From the NCBI RefSeq assembly GCF_003966715.1, contig NZ_AP018907.1, forward strand, positions 2,282,001-2,346,000: a DNA stretch of 64,000 nt, written 5' to 3'. A program made the position numbers and the translations under genes. The notes below the pieces were generated by a model, which was not told the DNA's origin, did not search any database, and was given only the letters and a program-made list of their open reading frames with translations. This DNA is from Blastochloris tepida. Lineage in GTDB: Bacteria; Pseudomonadota; Alphaproteobacteria; Rhizobiales; Xanthobacteraceae. Below, piece by piece: positions 9,379 through 17,113 of the stretch (its first letter is position 1; every line of letters begins with the position of its first letter).

Positions 9379-10113
9379 ATGGCTGAGGATACCGAAGTTC
9401 GCAGAACGCTTTCGGAAGGGGCCGCACGGCAACTCGCCAACGCCACCAAGACGCGCGCGCAATGGCCCGGGATAACACCACGCTGGCTCGTCAGCTTCCT
9501 GCCGTGGACGCCGGTGGAAGCCGGCATCTATCGCCTCAACCGCGTCAAGGAGGAGGAGACGGCGGCGAGGATCGACGTCGAGTGCAGCCCGCGTCGCGAC
9601 CGCGATCCTGATCTGCCGGAGACCTTCGTCGATTACGAGGAGGCACCGCGCGAATATTCGCTCAACGCCATCACCACCGTGCTCGACGTGCAGACCCGCG
9701 TGTCGGATCTCTACAGCCACCCCTACGACCAGATTCAGGAGCAGCTTCGCCTGCTGATCGAGAAGGTGAAGGAGCGCCAGGAATCCGAGCTCATCAACAA
9801 CGCCGAGTACGGCCTCCTCAACAACATCGCGCCCTCCCAGCGCATCGGCACCCGCAACGGGCCGCCGACCCCCGACGATCTCGACGAACTGATCACCAAG
9901 GTGTGGAAGGAGCCGGCGTTCTTCCTTGCCCATCCCAAGGCGATCGCGGCGTTCGAGGCGACCCATCTCCAGATCGGCGTGAGCGCAGAATTTCCATCCC
10001 CTTCATCTGCCCGCAGGAGAAGGGGATTGCATTATTCGGCGCACGTCTTGCCGATCCGGGAAATGGCATTCTCTATTTGGCCAGCGACGCAATTCGAACG
10101 GAGCCATTCATGA
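9379..10113 (+). pseudogene. Truncated family 2A encapsulin shell protein (SrpI-like)
   Basis: The first ~200 residues closely follow family 2 encapsulins of the SrpI type: ARQLANATKT near residue 15, PRWLVSFLPWTPVEAGIYRLN near residues 33-53, PETFVDYEEAPRE near 80, TRVSDLYSHPYDQIQEQL near 104 and PDDLDELITKVW near 160. After about position 9980 the homology stops (HLQIGVSAEFPSPSS...). The missing part is roughly the last 100 residues, including the C-terminal part of the shell fold that normally follows with a VPPP-type segment. The remaining frame ends at 10113, overlapping the next ATG. In other bacteria this shell packages a cysteine desulfurase and responds to sulfur starvation. No cargo gene remains here. 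The IS ends 27 bases upstream, so expression is doubtful. Confidence 0.82.
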
Positions 10114-11141
10114 CCCTATCCCGCCGCACGCTGCTTGCCGCTGGCCTTGGCGCGGCCGCCATGCCCGCGCTGTCTTACGGACCGGCACGGGCCGCGAGCA
10201 TTCCATTGCGGGCAGGCGTCATCCCGATCATCGGCGCCTCGCCGCTGTTCGTGGCCGACAAGGAGGGTTGGTTCAAGGACTCCGGGCTCGACCTCACCGT
10301 CACCACCTTCCAGTCCGGGCCGAACACCATCCAAGCGCTCGCCTCCGGCACCATCGACCTCTATGTCGCGGGCATTGCCCCACTCGGCGTCGCGCGCTCG
10401 CGCGGCATCGACATCAAGGTGGTCGCCGCCACTGCCACCGGCGAGAACGTGTTCGTCGCCACGCCGCAGCTCGCCGCCCATTTCACCGAGGGCGTGACGC
10501 CGGCAGAGGCCTTCGCGCGGTTTCGCGACGCAACCGGCAAGCCGGCGCGTCTCGCCACACAGCCATCCGGCTCGGTGCCCAACACCACGCTGCAATATTG
10601 GCTGTGGGAGCGCATCAAGGCCGATCCCGGCGACGTCGAGATCGTGGCGATGGGCATCGACGCCACCCAGCAGGCCGTGCTGGCCGACGCGGTGGAAGGC
10701 GCCACCGTGCGCGAGCCGGCACTCACCATCATCCGCAAGACCAACCCCGCCGTGCGCCTCATCGCGGTCGGCGACGAGCTGTTCCCCGGCCAGCCCGGCA
10801 CAGTGGCGGCCGTGTCGGGCGCGTTCCTCAAGAGCCATCCCGGTGCCGTCGAGGCGCTGGTTGGCGCCCTGATCAAGGCCGAGGCGCTGATCACCCGCGA
10901 TCCTGCCCGCGCAGCGCCACACGTCGCTGCCGCACTCGGCCCCGGCATCGTCGATGTCGAGACGGTGACGGCCGCCCTCACCTCGCCGGCCAGCAAATTC
11001 TTGATCGATCCGCGGCAGATCATCGGCCCGGCCAAGGCGATGCAGAGCTATCAGGTCAAGCTCGGCTCGCTCGCCGAGGATGCCCCACTCGACGCGCTGT
11101 TCGATACCAGCTTCTTCGAGAAGGCGAAGGCAGCCGGGTGA
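10110..11141 (+). CDS. ABC transporter substrate-binding protein (SsuA/TauA/NrtA-like)
   Basis: Periplasmic receptor of a sulfonate/nitrate/taurine-class importer, 343 residues from the ATG at 10110. The N-terminus LSRRTLLAAGLGAAAMPAL resembles a Tat or Sec signal. The mature part starts PLRAGVIPIIGASPLFVADK and contains the NMT1-like element FQSGPNTIQALASGTIDLYVAG. The open frame extends further upstream through unrelated sequence, a scar of the encapsulin truncation, so the ATG preceding the signal peptide is preferred. Permease and ATPase genes follow with overlapping ends. The substrate is not decided by sequence. A sulfur compound is inferred from the neighbourhood. Confidence 0.85.
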   Translation: MTLSRRTLLAAGLGAAAMPALSYGPARAASIPLRAGVIPIIGASPLFVADKEGWFKDSGLDLTVTTFQSGPNTIQALASGTIDLYVAGIAPLGVARSRGIDIKVVAATATGENVFVATPQLAAHFTEGVTPAEAFARFRDATGKPARLATQPSGSVPNTTLQYWLWERIKADPGDVEIVAMGIDATQQAVLADAVEGATVREPALTIIRKTNPAVRLIAVGDELFPGQPGTVAAVSGAFLKSHPGAVEALVGALIKAEALITRDPARAAPHVAAALGPGIVDVETVTAALTSPASKFLIDPRQIIGPAKAMQSYQVKLGSLAEDAPLDALFDTSFFEKAKAAG

Positions 11142-11983
11142 CTCATTCCGCGAATTTCGAGCGCACTGACGCGCACGAGCAGACGGCGGTGCCAGCGGCC
11201 CGCCGCCTGATCGATCCGCTTCGCAGGGCCTCCGCCTCGCTCGGTCCGACCGGGCTCGCCGCGGCCGGCCTCGTGATATTCTTGCTGGTGTGGGAGGCCT
11301 TTCCCCGCTTCGGGCTGGTGAACCCGATGATGCTGCCGGGGCCGAGCGCCGTTCCCGCAGCGTTCCTGCGCGAGCTGCGGTCCGGCCAGTGGCTGTCGGC
11401 GGTCAGCGCCAGCCTCAGCCATTATTCGCTCGGCCTCGTGCTGGGGGCCCTGCTCGGCATCGCGCTCGGTGTGCTGACCGGCATGTTCCGGCGCGTCGAG
11501 GACGCGACATCCTGGATCGTGCGCGTGCTGCGGCCGATCCCCGGTCTCGCCTGGGCGCCATTCGCCATCATCTGGTTCGGTGTCACGCCCACGGCCGCGG
11601 TGTTCATCATTGCAGTTGCGGTGTTCTGGATCGTGTTCTTCGCCGCCCATGGCGCGATCCGCACCGTCGACCGCGACCTGATCGAGGTGGCCGACGCCTT
11701 CGGCTTCCGTTCGGCGCCGGCGCGCCTCGTCAAGATCCTGCTGCTGGCCGCCATGCCCGGCATCCTGGTCGGCATGCGTACCGCGCTCGGCCAGGCCTGG
11801 ATGGCGGTGGTGGCGGCCGAGATCTTCGGCGTGCCGGGGCTCGGCCATCGCATGATCGAGGCCTCGGCCCTGCTCGCAACCGAGCTTGTGGTGGTCTACA
11901 TGCTCACCATGGCCGCGCTCTACGGCCTGCTCGACTCCCTGTTCGTCACCCTCAACAATTGGCTGCTGCGATGGAAAGCGTGA
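11138..11983 (+). CDS. ABC transporter permease (SsuC/TauC-like)
   Basis: Inner-membrane subunit of the sulfonate/nitrate/taurine-class importer. A GTG at 11138 overlaps the stop of the binding-protein gene (GTGA), giving 281 residues. The long open frame upstream of that GTG is a shadow of the previous gene. About six membrane segments are seen from residue 38 on. The coupling loop VDRDLIEVADAFGFRSAPAR lies near residues 168-187 and is typical of SsuC/TauC. It ends inside the start of the ATPase gene (13-base overlap), so the three genes form one operon. Confidence 0.9.
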   Translation: MTHSANFERTDAHEQTAVPAARRLIDPLRRASASLGPTGLAAAGLVIFLLVWEAFPRFGLVNPMMLPGPSAVPAAFLRELRSGQWLSAVSASLSHYSLGLVLGALLGIALGVLTGMFRRVEDATSWIVRVLRPIPGLAWAPFAIIWFGVTPTAAVFIIAVAVFWIVFFAAHGAIRTVDRDLIEVADAFGFRSAPARLVKILLLAAMPGILVGMRTALGQAWMAVVAAEIFGVPGLGHRMIEASALLATELVVVYMLTMAALYGLLDSLFVTLNNWLLRWKA

Positions 11984-12735
11984 TCGAGATCGACGGTCTG
12001 TCGCTCGTCTACAACCGCGATGGCCTCCGCAACGAGGTGCTGCGCGGCCTCGACCTCCGGATCGCGCGTGGTGCCTTCGTCGCCATCGTCGGCGCATCCG
12101 GCGTCGGCAAGTCGACGCTGCTGCGCGTGCTGATCGGCCTCGCCGAGGCGGCTGCGGGTACCGTTCGAATCCGTACCTCGCCCGCCGCGCACCAACCGGT
12201 GGCGCTGGTGTTCCAGGATTCGCGTCTTCTGCCCTGGCGCACGGTGCTCGCCAATGTGGCGTTCGGCCTCGAAGGCCGCGGCCTCTCGCGCAGCGAGCGG
12301 GCCACGCGGGCGCTGGACGCGCTGCGCATCGTCGGCCTCGCCGAACTCGCCGCACGCTGGCCGCACCAGCTTTCGGGTGGTCAACGCCAGCGGGTGGCAC
12401 TGGCGCGCGCGCTCGCCGTCGAGCCCGAGGTGCTGCTGATGGACGAGCCGTTCTCCGCGCTCGACGCCATCACCCGCGAGTCTCTGCAGGACGAACTGGT
12501 GCGCATCTGGCAGGAGACCGGCAAGACGGTGCTGTTCGTCACCCACGACATCGAGGAGGCGACCTATCTCGCCGACCGCGTTGTGGTGCTGGCCGGCGCC
12601 CCCGGCCGCGCCGTCGCCGACATCGCGATCGACGCGCCGCGTCCGCGCGCGCGGAGCGGCGGCCCGCAGGCGCTGGTTGCCGACATCCGCCACCATCTCG
12701 GCGCGGACAGCCTGATCGACGGCGCCGCCATCTGA
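11971..12735 (+). CDS. ABC transporter ATP-binding protein (SsuB/TauB-like)
   Basis: Cytoplasmic ATPase of the same importer, 254 residues. Visible motifs are Walker A GASGVGKST (about residues 42-50), Q-loop FQDSRLLPWRTVLANV, signature LSGGQRQR (about 131-138), Walker B VLLMDEPFSALD and the H-loop THDIEEATYLADRV. The LLPW element and DIEEA are common to the nitrate/sulfonate/taurine group. It is the last gene of the operon. Seventy-five bases downstream is a relic of an unrelated protein on the opposite strand. Confidence 0.92.
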   Translation: MESVIEIDGLSLVYNRDGLRNEVLRGLDLRIARGAFVAIVGASGVGKSTLLRVLIGLAEAAAGTVRIRTSPAAHQPVALVFQDSRLLPWRTVLANVAFGLEGRGLSRSERATRALDALRIVGLAELAARWPHQLSGGQRQRVALARALAVEPEVLLMDEPFSALDAITRESLQDELVRIWQETGKTVLFVTHDIEEATYLADRVVVLAGAPGRAVADIAIDAPRPRARSGGPQALVADIRHHLGADSLIDGAAI

Positions 12736-12810
12736 CCGCCCGCAAACCATCCTTCCCGGCGCCTCATGTCGATCCGGTGCGGGCCCCGAGGCGATGTCCC
12801 GCCCCAGCGG

Positions 12811-12960
12811 TCACGCACTGCGGCTGACCACCGTGGTGTAAATGCGTTCGAGCAGCACCAGCGCCCCGCGGCAGCCGACATAGCTGCGCGACAGAACGAC
12901 CTCATAGGAGGCCGGGAATCCTGACAGTCCCGGCTGAAGAATTGCACCGGTTACGGGCGC
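12811..12960 (-). pseudogene. Possible C-terminal relic of a nitrogenase-component-1-like protein
   Basis: On the minus strand about 50 codons end in a natural-looking C-terminus: FPASYEVVLSRSYVGCRGAL, then LVLLERIYTTVV, followed by SRSA and a stop. The pattern of a short beta-strand, a (S/P)YxGxRGAL turn and a hydrophobic helix ending the protein resembles the C-termini of the NifD/NifK/BchN-like superfamily, including nitrogenase-like sulfur-salvage enzymes. Upstream the frame runs into integrase sequence on the other strand, so only the tail survives. The assignment is by eye from a short segment and could be wrong. Confidence 0.35.
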
Positions 12961-12997
12961 GAGCTGCACGCCCCCGCCACTGCTGCGCTCGGCACCG

Positions 12998-13732
12998 GGC
13001 GCGCGCCACACCCGCGGCCTGTTCCTCGAATGGCGGGACCGTCTCGCGGCGAAGTCGCGCCGGCAGGCCGATTATGCTTGGCAGGTACTCGCCCGCGTCT
13101 TGTCCTGGGCGATGGGCCGCGGCCTGATCGGCACCAATCCCTGCGAGAAAGGCGGCCGTCTCTACCGCGGCACCCGCGCCGAATTCGTCTGGACTGACGA
13201 CGATGAAGCCGCCTTCCTCCGGGCCGCGCCGGCGCATCTGCACCTGCCACTGATCCTGGGGCTGTGGACCGGCCAGCGGCAGGGCGATCTGCTCCGGCTC
13301 GGCTGGAGCGCCTACGACGGCACCACGATTCGCCTTCGCCAGTCCAAGACAGGCGCCAGGGTGGTGATCCCGGTGGGCGCGCCGCTCAAGGCCGCGCTGG
13401 ACGCCACCCCGCGCCGGGCGACGGTGATCCTGACCAACAGCGATGGCCACGCCTGGACGGCGGACGGTTTCCGGTCATCGTGGGGAAAAGCCTGCGCCAA
13501 GGTCGGCGTGACCGGCGTCACGTTCAACGACCTGCGAGGAACCGCCGTGACGCGGCTGGCACTGGCGGGGGCGACGGAACCGGAGATCGCGACCATCACC
13601 GGGCACAGCCTGCGGGACGTTCGGTCGATCCTTGACGCCCACTATCTGCACCGGGATTCGGCCCTCGGGGAGAGCGCGATCCGGAAGCTGGAGGCTGCAA
13701 GCCGCAAACCGGATTTCAAACCGGAGGGTTAG
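12998..13732 (+). pseudogene. 5'-truncated tyrosine recombinase (phage-type integrase)
   Basis: The C-terminal catalytic domain of a site-specific tyrosine recombinase is readable to the stop at 13732, with part of the core-binding domain before it (FLEWRDRLAAKSRRQADYAW). The catalytic residues are visible: R in LWTGQRQGDLLRL, K in RLRQSKTG, the NDLRGTAVTRL box, H in TITGHSLRDV and the tyrosine in LDAHYLHRD. No plausible start or N-terminal arm domain is found before about 12998. A TTG at 13100 could start a fragment, so I treat it as a degraded gene. It lies 38 bases from the 3' end of tRNA-Gln, the usual position for an island integrase at its attachment site. Confidence 0.8.
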
Positions 13733-13770
13733 GCGTCAGGTTGGCGATGCGCTAACCTATTGAAACTTAG

Positions 13771-13844
13771 TGGCTGGGGGACCTGGATTCGAACCAAGAC
13801 TAACGGAGTCAGAGTCCGCTGTTCTACCATTAAACTATCCCCCA
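13771..13844 (-). tRNA. tRNA-Gln (anticodon CUG)
   Basis: The minus strand folds as a tRNA. The acceptor strands are TGGGGGA and TCCCCCA followed by G-CCA, with CCA encoded. The D-arm contains TTTAATGGTA, and the anticodon stem-loop GCGGA-CTCTGAC-TCCGT has anticodon CTG. The T-arm is CTTGG-TTCGAAT-CCAGG. Its 3' end faces a degraded integrase 38 bases away, so this is a likely attachment site of a former island. Confidence 0.95.
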
Positions 13845-14041
13845 CCAAACCGGCGATCAGGCTTGCCGCGTCCGCGACGCAAGAGGCAGCCGTCCTGCGT
13901 GCCGGTTCGATGATTTGGCCGATATAGCGACTTGGCCGTTTGTCGTCCACCCCCCGCCCGCGCGTTTTCACTGCCTCGTCGGCCCCGGGACCGGCGGCAC
14001 GGCCCGCGACGGGCGGCGGGACAGCACGCCCGGTCGTGATT

Positions 14042-14144
14042 GGAGCATTCTCCGCGAACGTGGGGATCGGTCTTGCGACAGAGAATGCGCCAACTCAACA
14101 ACTTGGAGCGTCCGCCCGGCTCAACCGGATCGGCGGATGCGCCT
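14042..14144 (+). repeat. Interspersed palindromic element family A, copy 1
   Basis: About 103 bp starting GGAGCATTCTCCGCGAA and ending in the GGAGCGTCCGCCCGG / CCGGATCGGCGGATGC hairpin. It matches copies at 20449 and 23357 along nearly their whole length. This copy is intergenic and somewhat degenerate. Confidence 0.8.
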
Positions 14145-14218
14145 GGTTTGCGGCTTCGCCGTCGGGATGTCACGAACAGTCTCGCAGGAAACCATGTGGT
14201 ATCAGCGTCCTCGAACGC

Positions 14219-14272
14219 TGACGCGTGGCACCGAGTTGACGCGCGGCGCCGAGCTGACGCGTAGCGCCGACA
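14219..14272 (+). repeat. Three tandem copies of an 18-bp unit
   Basis: Consecutive units TGACGCGTGGCACCGAGT, TGACGCGCGGCGCCGAGC and TGACGCGTAGCGCCGACA. They lie in the gene-poor stretch between tRNA-Gln and the membrane protein at 14576. No function is evident. Confidence 0.75.
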
Positions 14273-14460
14273 TGGGGCCGTTGGCCCTTGTGGATTTTCC
14301 CAGCGGAAACCATACGGTTTCCGGGCGATTCCTCCGGGATGCTGGAATCGGCCTCGCCGGGCTCCCCTTGTTCGACAAGGGGATTTTCGGCGGCCGGACC
14401 ACGGCTCGAAGGCCTTCCCGGCCGGAAACCGTATCCAGGATTTCAGAAAATCCGCGGCCG
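14273..14460 (+). repeat. Degenerate family B palindromic element
   Basis: Contains AACCATACGGTTTCCGG followed by a CGGGATGCTGG-like loop and a GATTTTCGGCGGCCGG segment. These recall the three-hairpin family B element at 32653, 34446 and 41072, but with considerable divergence. It fills the space before the membrane-protein gene at 14576. Confidence 0.5.
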
Positions 14461-14575
14461 GGCCCAACGGTCGGCGATCGCCGCTGCCGGTGTGATGCCG
14501 GCCGCGGCATCCCGCAAGGAACGCGGCACCTGCACGCGAAGCGGCACCCGCACGAGAAGATGAGGCCAGACGACC

Positions 14576-15592
14576 ATGACGGACCCCACACGATCGGCCG
14601 CTGACGATCCCAAGGCGCCGCTGCAGTGGGAGATCGACGTTCCGGTCGCCACCAATCCGCTGCTGCTCGCCAGCTATGCCAAGCTGTTCGGCCTCACCGC
14701 GCTGATCATGGGCGCGTTTCTGTCGTTCCTGATGGCGGTGAGCGGCAGCCCGGACGCGATTCCGATGATGGTGGCGATCAGCGCCGGCATTTCGCTGGCG
14801 CTGTTCGTGGTCGGCGTGCTGGGCATGGCGGTGATCTACCGCAACCGCATGAGCATGCGCTTCACGCTCGACCGGCGCGGGGTGCGGGCCGAGACCATCG
14901 ACCGCCGGGCCGACCGCGTGGCGACCGCCACCATCGTGCTCGGCGCGCTGACCGGCAAGCCCGGCGCGGTCGGCACCGGGCTGATCGCCAAGAGCACCGC
15001 CGACCAGCGCGCCGCTTGGCGCGGCATCGTCAAGGCGCGCTTCTATCCGCGCCTCAACGCCATCGCGCTCGGCAATGCCTGGCGCACGGTGATGATCGTG
15101 TTCTGCCCGCCGGAGCACTATGAGGCGGCAGCCGAGCGGGTGCGCCGCGGCATGGCGCGCCACCCGGCGCCGGCCAGCACCCGCAGCAGCCCGGTCGGCG
15201 GGCTGCTGCTGCGCACCGCGCTGGTGGTGGCGGCGACTCTGCCGCTGTTCACGCTGCCCTACCCGGCCGAGATCGATCCGTTCGCGCCGCTGTTCACGCT
15301 GTGCTTCGCGCTGGCCTCGGTGTGGCTGATCCCGCTGCTCAGCGTGGCGGTGATCGGCGGGGTCGGCTGGATCGCCGGCCACATTGTGCTGGCGATGCTC
15401 GACCAGCGGCGCTCGATGTTCTCGCCGCACGAGATCTACCGCGCCTATGAGGTGGCGGGCGGCGACGTGTGGGCGCACCTCGCGCTCGCGGGGCTGGGCG
15501 GTTTCTATCTGGTGTGGCTGTCGCTGGCGCTGCTGCGCGGCCGCGTCAGCTCGGGACTGGCCGGCGATCTCGCCCAACTCGACGACGATTGA
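14576..15592 (+). CDS. Multi-pass membrane protein of unknown function
   Basis: I do not recognise this family. The 338-residue product has two membrane segments near residues 30-88 (ALIMGAFLSFLMAV and GISLALFVVGVLGMAVIY). A soluble basic stretch follows at about 90-200 (YRNRMSMRFTLDRRGVRAE). Three more segments lie near residues 208-225, 238-272 and 305-325. The middle segment contains a PH-like pattern (RFTLDRRGVR, AWRGIVKARFYP) that may be a small cytoplasmic domain, but this is a guess. The stop TGA is followed at once by CACGGTTTCCGG, the start of a family B element. A secreted-protein gene begins 20 bases later, so the two may be co-transcribed. Confidence 0.8.
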   Translation: MTDPTRSAADDPKAPLQWEIDVPVATNPLLLASYAKLFGLTALIMGAFLSFLMAVSGSPDAIPMMVAISAGISLALFVVGVLGMAVIYRNRMSMRFTLDRRGVRAETIDRRADRVATATIVLGALTGKPGAVGTGLIAKSTADQRAAWRGIVKARFYPRLNAIALGNAWRTVMIVFCPPEHYEAAAERVRRGMARHPAPASTRSSPVGGLLLRTALVVAATLPLFTLPYPAEIDPFAPLFTLCFALASVWLIPLLSVAVIGGVGWIAGHIVLAMLDQRRSMFSPHEIYRAYEVAGGDVWAHLALAGLGGFYLVWLSLALLRGRVSSGLAGDLAQLDDD

Positions 15593-15612
15593 CACGGTTT
15601 CCGGAGCCTCGC

Positions 15613-16218
15613 ATGAGACGCCCTGCCCAACTGCTTCTGCCGCTGGCGCTGACCGCGCTGATGGTGCTGGCGGCCCCCGTCCAAGCACAACAGACCACAC
15701 AACAGACAACGCAGGCGACCGGCACCCCGGAAACCGGCGTGTGGACCTATGGCGAGCACCCGCTGTGGGGGCTGTCGGCCTATGTCACGGCCGGCGGCGA
15801 GAGCGTCGGCCTGCGCTGCCTGCCCGATCGCGGCTTCACCCATCCGGCGGTGGCGCTGATGCTCACGCCCGGACTGGTGCGGCCGCACGCAAACTTTCCT
15901 CCCACCGAGGCGATTCAGCGCTACCGGTTCGTCGGCGATCCGGGGATGGGCGAAGGCATGATCGCGCAGGCGCCGGGCGGCCATTTCGAGATGCAGGGCA
16001 CGACCTGCGACGTGAGCCTCGACTCCTTCCGGGCGGCGCGCGCGCTGCTGTTCTATGACGAGACCGCCGACGTGATGGCGCTCGACGACGCGACCGCCGA
16101 GCGCGCCCCCGGGCTGATCGCGCGCATCCCGCTCGACGGCGCCAAGACGGCCATCGACCGGCTGGTGCGGGCCTGCCCGGCGATCCGCAAGGACATCGAG
16201 AACGGCTGCGGCATCTAG
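15613..16218 (+). CDS. Secreted protein of unknown function
   Basis: A 201-residue protein with a clear signal peptide (QLLLPLALTALMVLAAPVQAQ) and no membrane anchor afterwards, so probably periplasmic. A short Gln/Thr-rich linker (QTTQQTTQAT) follows cleavage. Three of the four cysteines (in LRCLP, TTCDVS and RACPAI) plus the near-terminal ENGCGI are positioned to form two disulfides. I see no catalytic motif. It is 20 bases after a membrane protein on the same strand. Its TAG stop coincides with the start of a family F repeat at 16216. Confidence 0.8.
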   Translation: MRRPAQLLLPLALTALMVLAAPVQAQQTTQQTTQATGTPETGVWTYGEHPLWGLSAYVTAGGESVGLRCLPDRGFTHPAVALMLTPGLVRPHANFPPTEAIQRYRFVGDPGMGEGMIAQAPGGHFEMQGTTCDVSLDSFRAARALLFYDETADVMALDDATAERAPGLIARIPLDGAKTAIDRLVRACPAIRKDIENGCGI

Positions 16219-16292
16219 ACCGAACATGTCCGGGCCAACCCCGCCCCAACGGCTCCCGGCGGCGAGGTGTTTTCCTCGTCGGCGCGTCGGGA
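16216..16292 (+). repeat. Interspersed element family F, copy 1
   Basis: Starts at the stop codon of the preceding gene: TAGACCGAACATGTCCGGGC, then CAACCCCGCCCCAACGGCTC. The inverted copy after iclR (60204 down to 60133) starts TAGACGGAACGTGTCCGGGC and is highly similar. The element contributes the TAG stop in both genes. Confidence 0.75.
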
Positions 16293-16469
16293 TCAACCTT
16301 GCTGAAGGCAAGTTTCTACCTGTTGTTGCAGTCGGGCAGCCGAGTATTGGCGCATCCCCCGCGGCGATGTTCCGGCAAGAAGGGAACGGCCCTCGCCCCA
16401 AGCGTGCAGAAGAATCACCGGGGCGCGGAGAGCAGGCGGTCGCCTGCCGGGCCGGATGTCTGCCCGTTG

Positions 16470-16483
16470 TTGATTCACATCAA
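16470..16483 (+). promoter_or_regulatory. FNR/FixK-type binding site upstream of the peptide operon
   Basis: TTGATTCACATCAA is a perfect match to the FNR/FixK half-site pair TTGAT-N4-ATCAA. Its centre (16476.5) is 41-42 bases before about 16518. A TAGTCT hexamer at 16505-16510 sits where the -10 element of a class II activated promoter would be. The precursor-peptide ATG is at 16543. This suggests that the operon is switched on at low oxygen. Confidence 0.75.
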
Positions 16484-16542
16484 GGCCTTTTGCCCCACTT
16501 GTGGTAGTCTATTGGTCTTCTCCCGCGCAGAAGGAGGACGCC

Positions 16543-16689
16543 ATGAAGACCAATGAAGCGCCCAAGACCAAGGCCTATGTTCGCCCGACCATGCGGACCG
16601 TGGTCACGCCCAAGGAAATCCGCGATATCGACCAGCCCTGCGCCTTCTACAGCCCGGGCGAGCGGAAGAAGAAGAACCCCAACAAGTGA
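16543..16689 (+). CDS. Putative RiPP precursor peptide (48 residues)
   Basis: A small gene with a strong AAGGAGGA ribosome-binding site, placed between an FNR-type promoter and a radical SAM/SPASM enzyme gene on the same strand. The peptide begins MKTNEAPKTKAYVRPTMRTV. A predicted leader (KAYVRPTMRTVVTPKEIRDI) contains a Y-x-x-P motif like those recognised by PqqD-type domains in other RiPP systems. The candidate core is DIDQPCAFYSPGERKKK with a single cysteine, an aromatic pair and a very basic tail. I infer that it is the substrate of the downstream enzymes. No known precursor family is recognised. Fusion or loss of a second precursor cannot be excluded. Confidence 0.72.
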   Translation: MKTNEAPKTKAYVRPTMRTVVTPKEIRDIDQPCAFYSPGERKKKNPNK

Positions 16690-16896
16690 TGGCGCATGCG
16701 GTGCTCCGGCCAGCGGGCTGGAAACCGCATGATCCCGCAGGGATAGGCGCCCCACGACGATCCGTCTTCGCTGCCGGGCAGCGTTGTCCCGATGATCGGG
16801 GCGCTGGGTGGAGAGCCGGATTGCGGGGTTTCGGTGCGGGGCCGGCGACGGCCCTGCATTTTCGCTGTGGCGCCGGTCGGGAACTCGCCGGATGCG

Positions 16897-17011
16897 GCAC
16901 TGCGCCGGCATCGCGCGGCGTTGCGTTGGCGTGGCGCGACACTGCACTGGCGTTGCGAAGCACTGCGGCGGCATTGCGCGACACTGCGTTGGCGTGGCGC
17001 AGCGTTGCGAA
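16897..17011 (+). repeat. Degenerate 21-bp tandem repeat (about 5.5 copies)
   Basis: Units such as GCGTTGCGTTGGCGTGGCGCG, ACACTGCACTGGCGTTGCGAA and GCACTGCGGCGGCATTGCGCG follow one another between the precursor gene and the radical SAM gene. The array is open in several frames but has no start signal. It could separate expression of the peptide from that of the enzymes, but this is not shown. Confidence 0.75.
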
Positions 17012-17113
17012 GCCGGACCGTGAGGCGCGCCGGGCGCGTGGCCGCGGCATCCCGATTCGTCGCGAGGGCGAGGCGCGCATGCCGCCTCCGGGTCGAACGC
17101 GAAGTTGCGTGCC

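Noticed and set aside
11051..12400. 449-codon minus-strand frame across the sulfonate-type transporter genes
   Set aside because: Antisense to two genes with complete ABC motifs; composition is that of a shadow.
16897..17011. Possible CRISPR-like or direct-repeat array
   Set aside because: Units are contiguous 21-mers without spacers and are degenerate; no cas genes are present. It is a minisatellite.
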